Shown one piece after another: positions 36,195-47,600 of a stretch of DNA of 62,000 nucleotides. The notes beneath the pieces are model-generated. The model was not told the DNA's origin. It did no database searches and worked only from the letters and a program-made list of their open reading frames with translations. How positions within the stretch are numbered: position 1 is the stretch's first letter; every line of letters begins with the position of its first letter. Source of the stretch: Zygnema cylindricum (Eukaryota; Streptophyta; Zygnematophyceae; Zygnematales; Zygnemataceae). A program made the position numbers and the translations under genes. Location: NCBI GenBank assembly GCA_037447655.1, contig JBBHKE010000102.1, positions 76,300-138,299 on the forward strand. The letters run 5' to 3'.

Positions 36195-38562
36195 CACAAC
36201 AGTGGCACTGTCCCCTCTTATATTTGTGATCTCTTCACAGCATCCCGCCTTGTAGCTGTCACAAAATCCAATAGGGGTTTCCATCCTATTGCAGTGGGAG
36301 AGGTATTGTAGCGACTGGTGACCCATGCCATCTGCATCCAGCTCTAGCCCGCCTTCGATGATTATTTTTCTTCTTATCAGTTCGGAGTGGCAACCCGCGA
36401 AGGTTGAGAGGCCGTGGGCCATGGGATTCAAGCCTTGTTGGATGTCCATCCAGATTGGTTAGTCCTCCAGGTCAATGTTTCTAACGCTTTCAATATAGTG
36501 GACCGAATGCCATTTTTTCGGAATTTATGGCTGCACCTTCTCCGATTGTCCGTATATTTCCTTTTGTGAGGGCCTTTTATTCTTTGAGCAGCAGCCTCTC
36601 TTTTTCCAATGATGGTGATTTGTTCCCACTTTCTTGATTCTGATTTGGTCCCACTTTCCTTCACAACTCGCACCCGTCAAGGCGACCCTTGTTGGCCCAT
36701 TTGCTTGCCCTTGCTCATTACCGGGCCCTCCACGCTTTCGCGACCGCTTTCCTTTTTTGCCTCTTCCCTTCCGTTGTGGACGGTACACACATTATTAGCC
36801 CTTTAGACCAAGTTATGAAGGATCATTTGGCCGAACTCAACATTTTTGTGGAACCCTCTGAGTGTGTTGTTTGGTCCCCTCCAGGTAATCCTTCTCCTTT
36901 CACTCCCCTGCATAATTTTTAGACTCTTCCTCCATCAAAAGGAATTGTTGTGTTCACTTGCCCGCTCGGTTTAGATCCTTACGTGGCCCAATTTCTTGAT
37001 TTTGCTCTTCAAGCAGACTTGTGACACGTGGACGACCTTCCCAAACAGTCTGATCTTTAAGTGGCCTTTGCTCTTTTGACATGGTGTTTCTCCCATCGCC
37101 CCTCCTTCCTTACTCGCACTTCCCCTCCCACCCCTTCGTTTGTGTCCTCCCTTTTTGCACTTGATGATCGCCTCATCCACGTCATTCACACTTTGTTAGG
37201 TCGTGGGGCTTTTGATCGCGAGTCTCGGCCTGCATCCCGCCTTTAGGCCTCTCTTCTTGTCACAATTGGCGGTTTGGGTCTACTGTCGATGGCGCGTGTT
37301 GCACCCGTTGCATATTTGGGAAGTTGGTGCCTTGTTGCCTCAACTATTGTCTCCTGTTTTTTGGCCGGTGACACTCCTGTTCTTGCTACCGCTGTTCCCC
37401 GTGTTTCGGGCGGTGTGCTCACCTTCCAACGATCCCTTTTGGATGCGTCATGTTTTCTTCCTCCGGCTGCTATCGCGTAAATGCCAGTTCTTTCCACTCT
37501 TGTTATGCCATCAGTTGCGCGTGTTTAGGAATCCATTTGTGATCAAGTTGTCGCCGCTATTAAGACCGAGCTTCTCGAGGTGCTTTCTTCTGATTTTTCG
37601 CGTGCACGCTTTCTCTCTTATAGTGGACCGAGTTTTGGAGCTTGGCTATTAGCTACCCCTATTTTATCCACCCTCCGTTTCACGCAGGCTCAGTTCACTA
37701 AGGCCCTCACGTTTCGGCTTGGCTTCCCCCATCCGCCTTTGCTTGGCTCTCTTGTTTGCTCGTGTGACCGCGTTCTCGAGCCTGACGACATCCATTTGCT
37801 TCGCTGCTCCCACAGGGGGCGAGTTGTTTTAGGCGCATGACACGATTCGTGACACCATCGCGACCATCGTTTTCGAGGGGGGATTTTCTGTTTGTCGGGA
37901 GGTTTCCCACATTATTCCTTCGCATCAGGTTGACGTTGTATTACTTGATGGTGCGCGTCGCATATTTGGTGACGTTGGTTTGGCGAACCCCCACCTCAGA
38001 TATAGGCATCAGTCAAGCAGCTCGACATGTTGGTGTGGCCGCCTGTGACGCAACTAGAAAGAGGGAGCGTGATTATGCCCATCGCGATGCTATGGATAGC
38101 TTCAATTTGATTGGGTGCTCATTCGAGCCCCGGGGACCTGAAAGCCCTTCTGTTTCAACCCTTACTTCGCCCTTATCGTCAACGTTTATTTGTGGCCCTA
38201 CAACGAGTGCAACCTTCTATCCTCAGTCGATTGTCTATTTTAATCATGGATCGTCGACGTGTTCCGGAACTCCCTCCTCGTGCTCCCTCGGGATTCGGGG
38301 ACTTCTGCGGTTGCCTTTCGTAGATTTTTTGGGTTTAGTTGAGTCATTGTGGATCTTTCCTTAGTTGTTTCGTTTGGTGTTTTTTGCTTCTTTCTTTGTT
38401 TTCGGTTTACCTTCCATCTTTTTGTATTTTCGTTGCTTTTGTCTTGCTTATCCTTTTTGTTTTATTCCCCCCACCTGTAGTTTTTCAGTTTTAGCATTGC
38501 TACCTCTTTTTGTTCCCATGGACTCAGATGTTTCACCATCACGCTTTTTAATAAAGTCAGAA
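36195..38562 (+). pseudogene. Decayed LINE reverse transcriptase, 5'-truncated
   Basis: Reading across frames on the + strand, reverse-transcriptase blocks appear in order: ASRLVAVTKSNRGFHPIAVGEVL, HFGVAT-like SSYQFGVATREG, VLQVNVSNAFNIVDR (motif A, with D replaced), TRTRQGDP (motif B), LALAHYRAL, and VVDGTHI where the catalytic YADD/FADD motif is expected. After these come VEPSECVVWSPPG, GGLGLLSMARVAPVAYLGSW and LRLGFPHPPLLGSLVCSC. Several frameshifts and stops separate the blocks. The 3' untranslated part ends near 38562 with a stem-loop and AATAAAGT. The missing catalytic aspartates and broken frame show that it is dead. It is a non-LTR element of a type I associate with green-plant genomes; the clade is not determined. 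Confidence 0.8.
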
Positions 38563-38669
38563 TGTTGTGCTTACCTAATACTCTATACTAAATAGTATTA
38601 TATTATATAAAGTGTATAGTTGGTCATGTCATGTAGGTATGTTCTCATGTGCTTTAGGTAGTGTTGTGT

Positions 38670-39075
38670 ATCGGGTCATTTATGATCGCAACAAATCTTG
38701 TAACTAACATTATCGGTTTTCGAATGGTAAAATGCCTCGATACTTCTTATGCCGATGATTATTGGTTCCGAAGGGTGGTCTGTACTAGAGTACATAATTA
38801 TTGTACGAAAGAAATTACGGAAAAAATACAGAGTTATCGCGAAAGGGAGGGGGAGGCTTTTGGAAAATTTTCACAATCCATTCCGTACCACAACACAGAG
38901 TTATCAACCAGATATTTATCGGTAATTTATCGAGAAATGTCGGAAATTTATCCCGATAATTCCTTTACTGATATATCGTACCAATATATCGACTATCAGA
39001 AGGTGAAAAAAAAGTACATGTCGGTTATCGACAAGTGGCTACTGATAGAAGACATTTGCTTTATATTGTTTTCGG
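38670..39075. repeat. TATCG-rich repeat beyond the LINE
   Basis: This contains repeated TTATCG, ATATCG and CGATA motifs (38900-39035) like those at 35620-36185 and 45600-45950, mixed with GTAC-rich sequence. A 144-residue frame (38661-39095) crosses it but resembles no family I know and is probably incidental. Confidence 0.45.
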
Positions 39076-39114
39076 TTGTTTTCGACAAAAAATGAACGTT
39101 TTATAGAGAAAATG

Positions 39115-39330
39115 GGATTTTTTTTTAAGCGAGGGAGAGTACACGTTAGTTTTTCTCCAGCCCGTCACTCACTTGTACGGAAGAGAAAAACCCTTGGGTC
39201 TCCGGCCTCCACTTTCATTCATGGTCATTTAGAAAAGCCTATGTCGTCAACGCCTCCCCCTATCCCACTCACACTACTGCTGCTGCTTGTATTTTTGGTG
39301 CGATTCTATTCAACCCTCTGATACGACGAT
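39115..39330 (+). repeat. Fragment related to inverted-repeat element A
   Basis: The 'gcgagggagagtacacg', 'ccgtcactca.ttgtacgga', 'gggtctc' and 'ccactttcattcatgg' blocks appear in the same order and spacing as in element A at about 2636-2800. No termini are visible, so this is a dispersed remnant of that family. Confidence 0.55.
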
Positions 39331-40012
39331 TCACCTTACTTCATACCTTCTCGCGGAGGGAATCGTCACTTGTAACGTTCACGATATTTTGGGGGAGACT
39401 TAGAGGGGTTCAGTTAGGATTCATTTTCTAGTTTCTAGTGCGGGGTCCTTAGGCAAGTTCGAAGGTTCTATCAACCATGGAAGTGAAGGGGCCGAGGCGG
39501 CCCTTGAGGAGAGAAAGTAGATCGTCATCGGAACCGAAAAGCGTCTGGTTCATGCATATGCGAGCAATGTCACAGGCGCCCAGAGAAGAAGCTAATACAA
39601 GATTGGTATGTGAGAGAGATCCGAGCAAAAAACATTTTGATTCGTGGATTAGCAGACAACCAGCTCAGGGAATGTGACACAATTCAAGACATCATCTGAA
39701 ATTTGGGACTCCTTGGAAGCAAAACTCAAGCTTGCAAGGATAATTGCTAGAAATTAAGCTTGGGAAAACGGTAATGACCACCATCTATCTAGAAGGCATT
39801 TCTATGTTGGCTTATACCTCCCACTTTGACCGATCACTCTTCCAAATGACACGAAGACCACTTCGCTTATGCTCACCCTTCCTTTTCTAATCAGTTGAAA
39901 CATATTGAAATGTTCTCAAGTTATCCCTAGCAATAAGTAGGTTTATTACATACAAACCTTTTTTATGTTTGTTTACGTGAGCCATTTATGGCCATCTCCC
40001 TTGATGATAGGG
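39331..40012. other. Intergenic sequence, no gene recognised
   Basis: A 66-residue frame at 39477-39677 is the only notable open frame and has no recognisable motif. Nothing else can be supported here. Confidence 0.4.
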
Positions 40013-40078
40013 TGGCTGACTTTATTAAAAAGCGCGATGGTAAACCATCCGAGTCCATGGGAACAAAAGTAATCATTG
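40013..40078 (-). mobile_element. LINE 3' end, copy 2 (inverted)
   Basis: On the - strand this reads TTGTTCCCATGGACTC, then a GATGGTTTACCATC stem-loop, then GCGCTTTTTAATAAAGTCAG, matching the 3' end of the LINE at 38505-38562. The sequence upstream on the - strand (40079-40330) may be more of this copy but is unrecognisable. Confidence 0.7.
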
Positions 40079-40399
40079 CACCTAGTTTCTTACAAATCAT
40101 AGGTTTTAAGCAATGCATGATATAATCCAACACGAACAATTGGGATCGTCAATGGAACTTTACAAATCAACTTACGGACGCGCGAAGCCGTTGAGGTTGT
40201 TTGTTTGACGTCTAAAAATTCAGCAAAAAAAATTACAAAAGATGTTTTTCTTAATATATATGCTACCTCCATGTAAATTCTTGCTCATAACCATGTCCTC
40301 CAACTCAACGGCGTCCATTAGCTTCGTTATGGATGATTTTATTCAGTCAGCGATCAAGATATTTGGTTGTTCGATATTTGCTTGGGATGAGTTCCCCAA

Positions 40400-40725
40400 T
40401 GTTTGTGGTTGATGTTTATTTAAAGCAAGGGCCTCAAGAGCCCTCCTGGTTGTCCCTATTTCTCTTAATACTCAACATAAATCAGTGGTTTTTTACAGCG
40501 AGTGCATACTTCTACCCTCCTTCTGGTCTCTCGTCAGCTTGTTCTGCAAACTCCGTCAACGTGTTATTTTTTGCTTGTTGTCCCTTTCAATGTCTTATGT
40601 TGGCTTAGCCGTATTCATGTGTCATTTACTTTCTTTCTTTCAACTTGTTTTTCATAATTGTTTGCTTCCTTTTGTTCTTATTGCTCAGATGGTTTACCAT
40701 TTTGCTTTCCTGATAAAGTATTACT
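40400..40725 (+). mobile_element. LINE 3' end, copy 3
   Basis: The last 50 bases read 'ttgttcttattgctcagatggtttaccattttgctttcctgataaagtatt', aligned to the other two LINE 3' ends, including the GATGGTTTACCAT stem-loop. The preceding 300 bases are T/C-rich, like the 3' untranslated part of the LINE at 38360-38500. The left boundary is approximate. Confidence 0.5.
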
Positions 40726-41640
40726 CTATAATTTAAAACTAGTTAATCACCATAGTAATTGCCGGTAGCACCGACATATTACTCGATTTTTGCATTTAGC
40801 ATCGAAATAGACATCTAACACACAACAGTACATAAATCCAATATACCTTTTATTTTCATTCCGACGGTAATTTTCCTTCACCAAAAAATATGTAATGGAC
40901 CCCAAATATGGGAAAACGAACGATAGTTTTGACTTCACAGAATATTCCCAAATACACTCCGAATAGGGATACTTTTCTAGCAAATAATGACTATGCTTAA
41001 ACAATCTGGTCAAACATCGCACTAAAAATAGGCATGTTCAAGCATACAGTCTGAGGGTCTTAATCCCTTCTACCAGTTCCGCACACCTGCCTTGGGTACT
41101 TCGTTGGCACTGATAATTCACGAAGGTTCTCTGAAGTCAACAACGGCAATCTCGTGCTTCGTAAAATGTAATAAGGAAAATTCCTGAATTCAGTGAAGAA
41201 GTAAATAAGGTACTACAACCGTTGGAGCACGAGGCACCCTTTTCAAATAAAATTTGCATCTCAACAACATAGTGATTTCCCACTTCTACAGCAACTTGGC
41301 TTCGAGGTTTCACTTTTATTATCAGATTCTTTTGATTAGAAAAAAAAATATCAACAGGAGGTCTCAACCAACGGATTGATGGAGAGCTTCTTTGAGAAAA
41401 GAAAACAACATAATTCAACAAGTCTCACTAAGAAACTTGCGGAACCGTAAAATGGCTGTAACGAGCATAGTTTCTACACTGTGGTGGCAGTACACGAATA
41501 TAATCTCCCATCGTTTGATACCTTGCACTAGTCCGATTAGGAACAATCCAATATCCAAAGGTCAGAGAGAAAAGAGTTACGCATACTTTATAGCTCGCTT
41601 TGCTTCCAGTACCAAAATGTTTTCAATTTTTTGTGTTCCT

Positions 41641-44600
41641 TCAGCCGCCACCGGACTGGAACCTGTGCCGAGGCCGTGTCTCCTCTGTCCGTTGCTCCAA
41701 ATCGCTCACAGTTGAAAGTAGCCCATCTGGATTACAGAAAAACTCACTGAACACCCGTCTTTCCACTTGCATGGCGTCCCCCATGTCTTCCAGCACCTGC
41801 GTCAGATATTACCAGAATGACCACACGTGAAACACAAAAAATGTGTAAAAGAAAAACTATGGAAATCATCATGAACACCTTCTTTCATGTGTATAGTACG
41901 GCATTGATCATAGGATGACAGGATATCTGACCACCAAATACATTTCACTAAACAACAAAGAAACCAAAACATTGCTTCTTCTCCCCCAACAGGAAGACTG
42001 AGCAACGAGGGACAGTTCTAGCAAGTTTTAAAGATTATTCGATTGTGGGAACTTGAAGAGACATCAAAATGTGCTACAAACTTCCCAAAAATTGCTCTGC
42101 AACTCTAGATGGGCCAATTTAAAGCTCAAAGCGTCCAAAACACGCAGAACCTTGCACTGCAACCACCAACCACTAAGGAACTTGGTATGTAGATTTATGC
42201 AGTTGGAAACTGTATAAATGCAGATAGATGCAGGTCACTGCATGTTTAGCAGTGTAGACGAGTATAGACAGCAGGCAGTCTGGATTTCTAGACAATGTAC
42301 ATTTTTTTTCAGGATACACCTCATTACATTTCCTCCAAGTCAGCCATTTCAGAAAGGCACCTGACCAATTAGGACTTATGCCGATAAGCTTGTGAGCGCG
42401 AGTCAAGCTATACAAGGAGTCATGCAAAAACAAGAGAAAATAGACTATCTTATTGACCAGTTGCAGCAGTTAACAGAGTGAAAAATTCCTCCACACAAGC
42501 AGGGACCAAAATTACAAGAAGTTGACAATCTTCAAAAGAAGTGATAGGAGTTTTTGGCAAACATCCATACATGATTGAATCGGTTCTGCCGATTTCGAAC
42601 CGCACCAACTGCCGTTTCGGTTGAGTGGCTCAGAGTTTCAAGTTCATCAAGTAAGGAGACAACATCCTGCCAAAACCACAAAGACAGCCATTTCCCATGT
42701 GAGGCTCCTGTGGCTCCACCTCTCTTGTCTCTCAGCTGCTTTCATGTTTGTTTTTGAAAAAAAAAATGATGCAGAAACACCTGTCAGCATCCTGCTACAA
42801 TTGTTACACGATTCGTTTTTCACCTCAGGCACAAGGAGGGCCTGATGACTATTTTTCGCTGAAAATAGAAGTTTACGTGCGTGTCCAATGTTCGCTTCCC
42901 TGCAAAAGGCAAATGACAATCGTGTACATTTAGCATAAAACCAGCTTGAGAACTCACCTCGATTTCAACTACGCACTTGCACTTCGAATATGGAATAGTT
43001 ATCCCACCATGTTTTTCATGTGATCGGTATTACTTAGGACTGTGATTTTACTATCAACCGTATTTTATAATAGAAGAAACGCCCTCAACATGCGTTTGAT
43101 ACACGTTTCTCGCAATCTTGTGTGGCTCTTACGACTACATAAATCTCTCTCTCAGATTTCAATAATTCACACCGGCGAAATTTCCAAAAAGTATATACAC
43201 AAGGAAATAAATGCGTGGGTGGGGTTATATCATCGACCAGGAGTAGAAGAAGGTAGCATTTTGGAGGGAAAACAAAAGGACATGGCAGGCAATAAGTTGC
43301 ACGGAAGAGTTTGGCACTCCGTGTCACCATATTCTGGATTAAAAACAGCCTAACGAAGGTCTGGGACAAAGTGCATTGTTTTCCACCAGGGTTAGTCTCT
43401 TACAACTCAGGCAACACGGTGTTCTTTTCCTGGTTCTGAAGTTCAATTATTCGACCTCTCAGGGCTGCCATGTATTTCTCGAAGTCCTCCAGAGCAGAAA
43501 TGACAGCCTTGACTGACGTTGAAGGCTGCGAATTGCTCCCTGAAAAGTTTACCACGACGATGACCAAACGTCAATACTGAATGGATATGTGCTCCTTCCC
43601 AGTTGATGTTTTGAAGAAACCAGATCGCCTTTTTCAAGGAGATGATTGAGCAGCCTGAGCACAAGGCCCCAAAACATTCAAACATAGATAGCTCCAAAAA
43701 CAACAGGCAATTACTGCAGCCTCTAGAAAAACAGAATTTTAGAGCATAAAGTAAAAACTTTAGAGATAAATGAAAAGAACAGTTACATTGAACACTGCTA
43801 ATTGCCTTGTTATAGAAAATAATTTGCTGCAACTTATCCTCTACCCTAAGGCGACAAAAGAATATGCTTACCAACTGAGAGCTCTGACTGCTTGGGATCT
43901 TTTTGACACTTCAATAGAAATACTCATGAAACAGAACACCAGGACGTCCAAGCGGACAAACCTTTGTCGCTTCCGATGATCAAAATTTAGTGTTTGTAAG
44001 ATTTCATACCTCTCCATCCAAGTCCATATAATGCACAAGAAATGGCTATTGACCAACCATGCGAACTCCAATCCCTCACACGTTAATGGAGTAGCTTTCA
44101 GGTCCTATTTTTGTCAGAAATCTATGGACAAAGATACTCACCAGCTCTAGCATGAAGGAGAGATCCAATTTGTTGATACAATGAGTCCAGAGAGCCATCC
44201 ACACAGTCTCCTGCTAAAGATCGTGCCGCTGCATTCTTCAGCAGATAGCACCCGCCCTGCAAGCCACCAAAATGCAAGACATGCTTGTTTATATGACCAA
44301 CAGTGCGCAACAACACATTATTGGGATGCAAGGCATCAACCACAAAGACTCACGACCATGAAAGCACTACCGCATCAGATGCCCCACGTGTGTGATTCTT
44401 ACAACACGCTCTGTCGAAGCAGCGACGGCATCTCCAATTTCTGTCTCCGCCGAAATCACGAGAGTGCGAACTGCTTTGTGTAATTCAGTTTCCAGGAGAA
44501 AAGCCTTCAGGAGGACGGTGTGAAGAGCTAGAAGTTGCACCAAGTGGCCAATAAACTGCACATGGAACACATGAGAAGGCTGAGATAAGAGAATGAAGAG

Positions 44601-47600
44601 AAATGCAAACAGAAATTGGCACCCCCACTCACAGTCAAATGATAACCTCAGTTAACGTGGCTTCCAGAGTTCATCACATAAGCGACATCAATTGGTATTT
44701 TGAAGATGTACATTCATTCAAAACGGGGATTTAAACCTTCAGACGACATACTGCTCAGTTAAAATTTAAGACTGCTCAGTGGAAGATACCAAAATTTGGG
44801 TAAAAAAAAGCTACATATAGACTGACTGCTTCTCCGTTGCTTGATAGGCTCAGTTGCAAACACTTCTTGTTTAAGGCCTGAACAAAAATCTGAAAGGATG
44901 TCTTTGATTCACAATCCACATAACCTTGTTACTCAAAAATCACCAATCACTGTCCAAGCACATTTGGTTCTGGTGTGACTTTCACAAAGTGGTTTTTCTT
45001 GTAAAACACATTGAAACAAAGTGCTGAAAGCAATCCTCAGAGCTGACCACTTCCCCACACATTCAAACACATTGGAAAGGTTCTCCCCGACCCGCGTGAA
45101 ATGTGATCCGTCCAATGACCTGGCAGCTTCATCCATTCCAAAAATTGTACTGGATAAGCCAGCAGCGCTGCTAATAACAAACAAGGAGGTAAAAATGAAC
45201 CTTTCTATATCGCTGCAAGTAGTACTCTTGACGCCTTCGCTTCAACTCATAATCTCCTGTTCCTCACATGGACAACCAGAACGACGAAACAGTCGCATAA
45301 ATCCATGATCAAATTTGAATTTTGAACCTGTTGATAAGGTTGCTATGAATAGCGACCTCCATTATGCATATTATAATCTTAGGGACCCTTTGACATAATA
45401 CAATATTGTCAGTCATGCTTATAAGGAGATGTAGGATTTGATGGACGTTTCGTGCATTCTAGAAACATCTCAATGCTGAAAAAAAAAATACGAACAATAT
45501 GGATAAAATTAGGAGTTCATATCCAGGGCAAGCTTTTTGGTATTAACCGTGTTAATTGAGTTCTTCGGGGTTGTACCCAATAACAATATCAGCCCAATAA
45601 ATTTATCAGATTTTCTCACCGATAAAATTCGATAATGTGGACAAAAAAACCATTATAAATCCAAAACAAATTTTGATCAGTACGGACGGCAAAGTCCCCG
45701 GTCCAAAAGACAAACTTTTCAGAGATACATTGTGTACAAGTGAGCGGCCCCCTATGTGCGGCCAAACAAAGACTGACATACAGCATTGTACATTGTTCAG
45801 TACTATCCTACAACACCGTTCGCATCGGTTTAGTCTGATTATCGTAATTATCGATGATAATTATATTATCGAAATTATTGGTCATACCGATAAATATCAG
45901 AGAAATGGGCAGACCAATATTCAATAACCTTGATATCCCCGATTATCGGTACTACAACCGATACAATATGAATCCCTAATAACAAGGAAGACAGGCAATG
46001 GATGAAGTGTCCAAGGACAAAGGACAATAACCTAAAATTTCAGTGAACAACAATTGTCACAGTTCCACAACACCCAACCCATGCATGTGAAGTAGGTTTA
46101 GAGCAATAGAGCAATAAACAATATTTATCACTACGTTCACTACTTTTTGACTGACCATTGACATCTTGTTTGTAAGTTATGCCTCCCAAAAAACCTGGGT
46201 TTGACCTCCTGAACAGTTTCTCAAAAACTTAGAAGAAATGGTGCATGAGGTCAGAAGAGCATCCTCTTTGAGCAATTAAAAAAAAAGGGGCTGCCAATAA
46301 ACTGAAGAATGAGGGATGTGAGCATACATTGAAGCATTTACAAGTAAAGAACAATGAGGAGCAAGACGTCAGGAACAAACTGCTAAAATCCATCAGGAAC
46401 ACCCAGCCAAAGACATCGAGCTCTAGGAAAAGGAAACTGAGGAGGAATGAGAAAACCTTGAAAAACGTAAGTGCTGTTTAGCTGTGCCAACTCTTTCGAT
46501 AATGATGAGATCTGTTCGTCCATGGCACACCAAGCAGCAAAATATCAGATTCTTCAAATCTGCCAAGAAAATGCAAACACGGGAGAGGATATCAACTGAT
46601 TGAACAGCGAGGCTCATCAACCTGGATTTTCAGTCGCTTTTCATCCCGCTGAAGGTGCGAAAGAAGCCCCTTCTGATCCTCACATTTTAGTCTGCAAATA
46701 GACACAACATTGACTAATAAACCAGCAGAAAGCGCAAAAGGCGAATGAATAAATAGATCGTAGACCTTTCTTTTTATTATTGGCTCAATTATCTGGATTG
46801 TTCACTTACATATTCTCTAGGTTATTCACTTATTTCCATTTCAGTTGTTGTCCTTAGCCACTGATGTGTGCACTACCTTGTGCCTCTCATCACAAAGTCT
46901 ACTGTCGCCATCCCCAGATAAAGAATGTACAAACCAAGAAGATGCAACCGAAAGATATCTTAATACTCAGACCTCTGCTTGGATAAACGAGTACCTACAA
47001 CATGAATGAAATACAAGGCTTTTGAATTGTTTTAAAAATCCTCGTCGCTTGTGCCTTAGTAGTACAAAAAAAATAGGATCAGTGTGTGTAAGCACCGAAT
47101 TGTGAATTTCAATGCGAGGACACATTCTTGGAGTTAAGCAACTCTGCTGGCACCCATTTCTGTCCACCTGTTTGTTTTACAGCAAGTCTTAACATATAAA
47201 CCTACCGCAGGGTGCTGTCATCAAAGTGTATGTCTCGTCCAGCAGATAGCTGCTGAGAATATGCAAATTTCAAGGATGCCTCTGCATGTGCATTCTTGCT
47301 TAGGTGTTTGACATGTTGCTCCTCCCCATACCCAAATCTGCATTCGCGAGAATTCAGATCAACAAAGGGGTCAGCTAGCACACACCACGACACGGTCCAC
47401 TTTGGTCTCATGCCGGATTTAACACCATTAAAGGATACTCAAGGAGGTCAAATTTACAGAACAGCCTTTGGCTAAGCAATGAAGACAATAGACAAGTCAT
47501 AATCACAAGAGAATTTGAGATTGCCAAATAAATGAGAACAAAATACATGAACGATGGACTTTCATTTTCCAGAAACATACATCAGCCAACAAAATATTCG

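Noticed and set aside
38661-39095. 144-residue plus-strand frame after the LINE
   Set aside because: It crosses TATCG-rich repeat sequence and resembles no reverse transcriptase, RNase H or gag domain.
43085-43874. Long minus-strand frames in AUG3 introns 14-15
   Set aside because: No family resemblance except where the true exon 15 (43539-43404) overlaps in another frame.
44933-45308. Minus-strand frame MDEAARSLDG... and the plus-strand frame opposite it, lying between AUG3 exons 12 and 13
   Set aside because: Neither matches augmin subunit 3, and the exon chain is in frame without them (exon 12 at 45253-45201 joins exon 13 at 44555-44403). Treated as intron.
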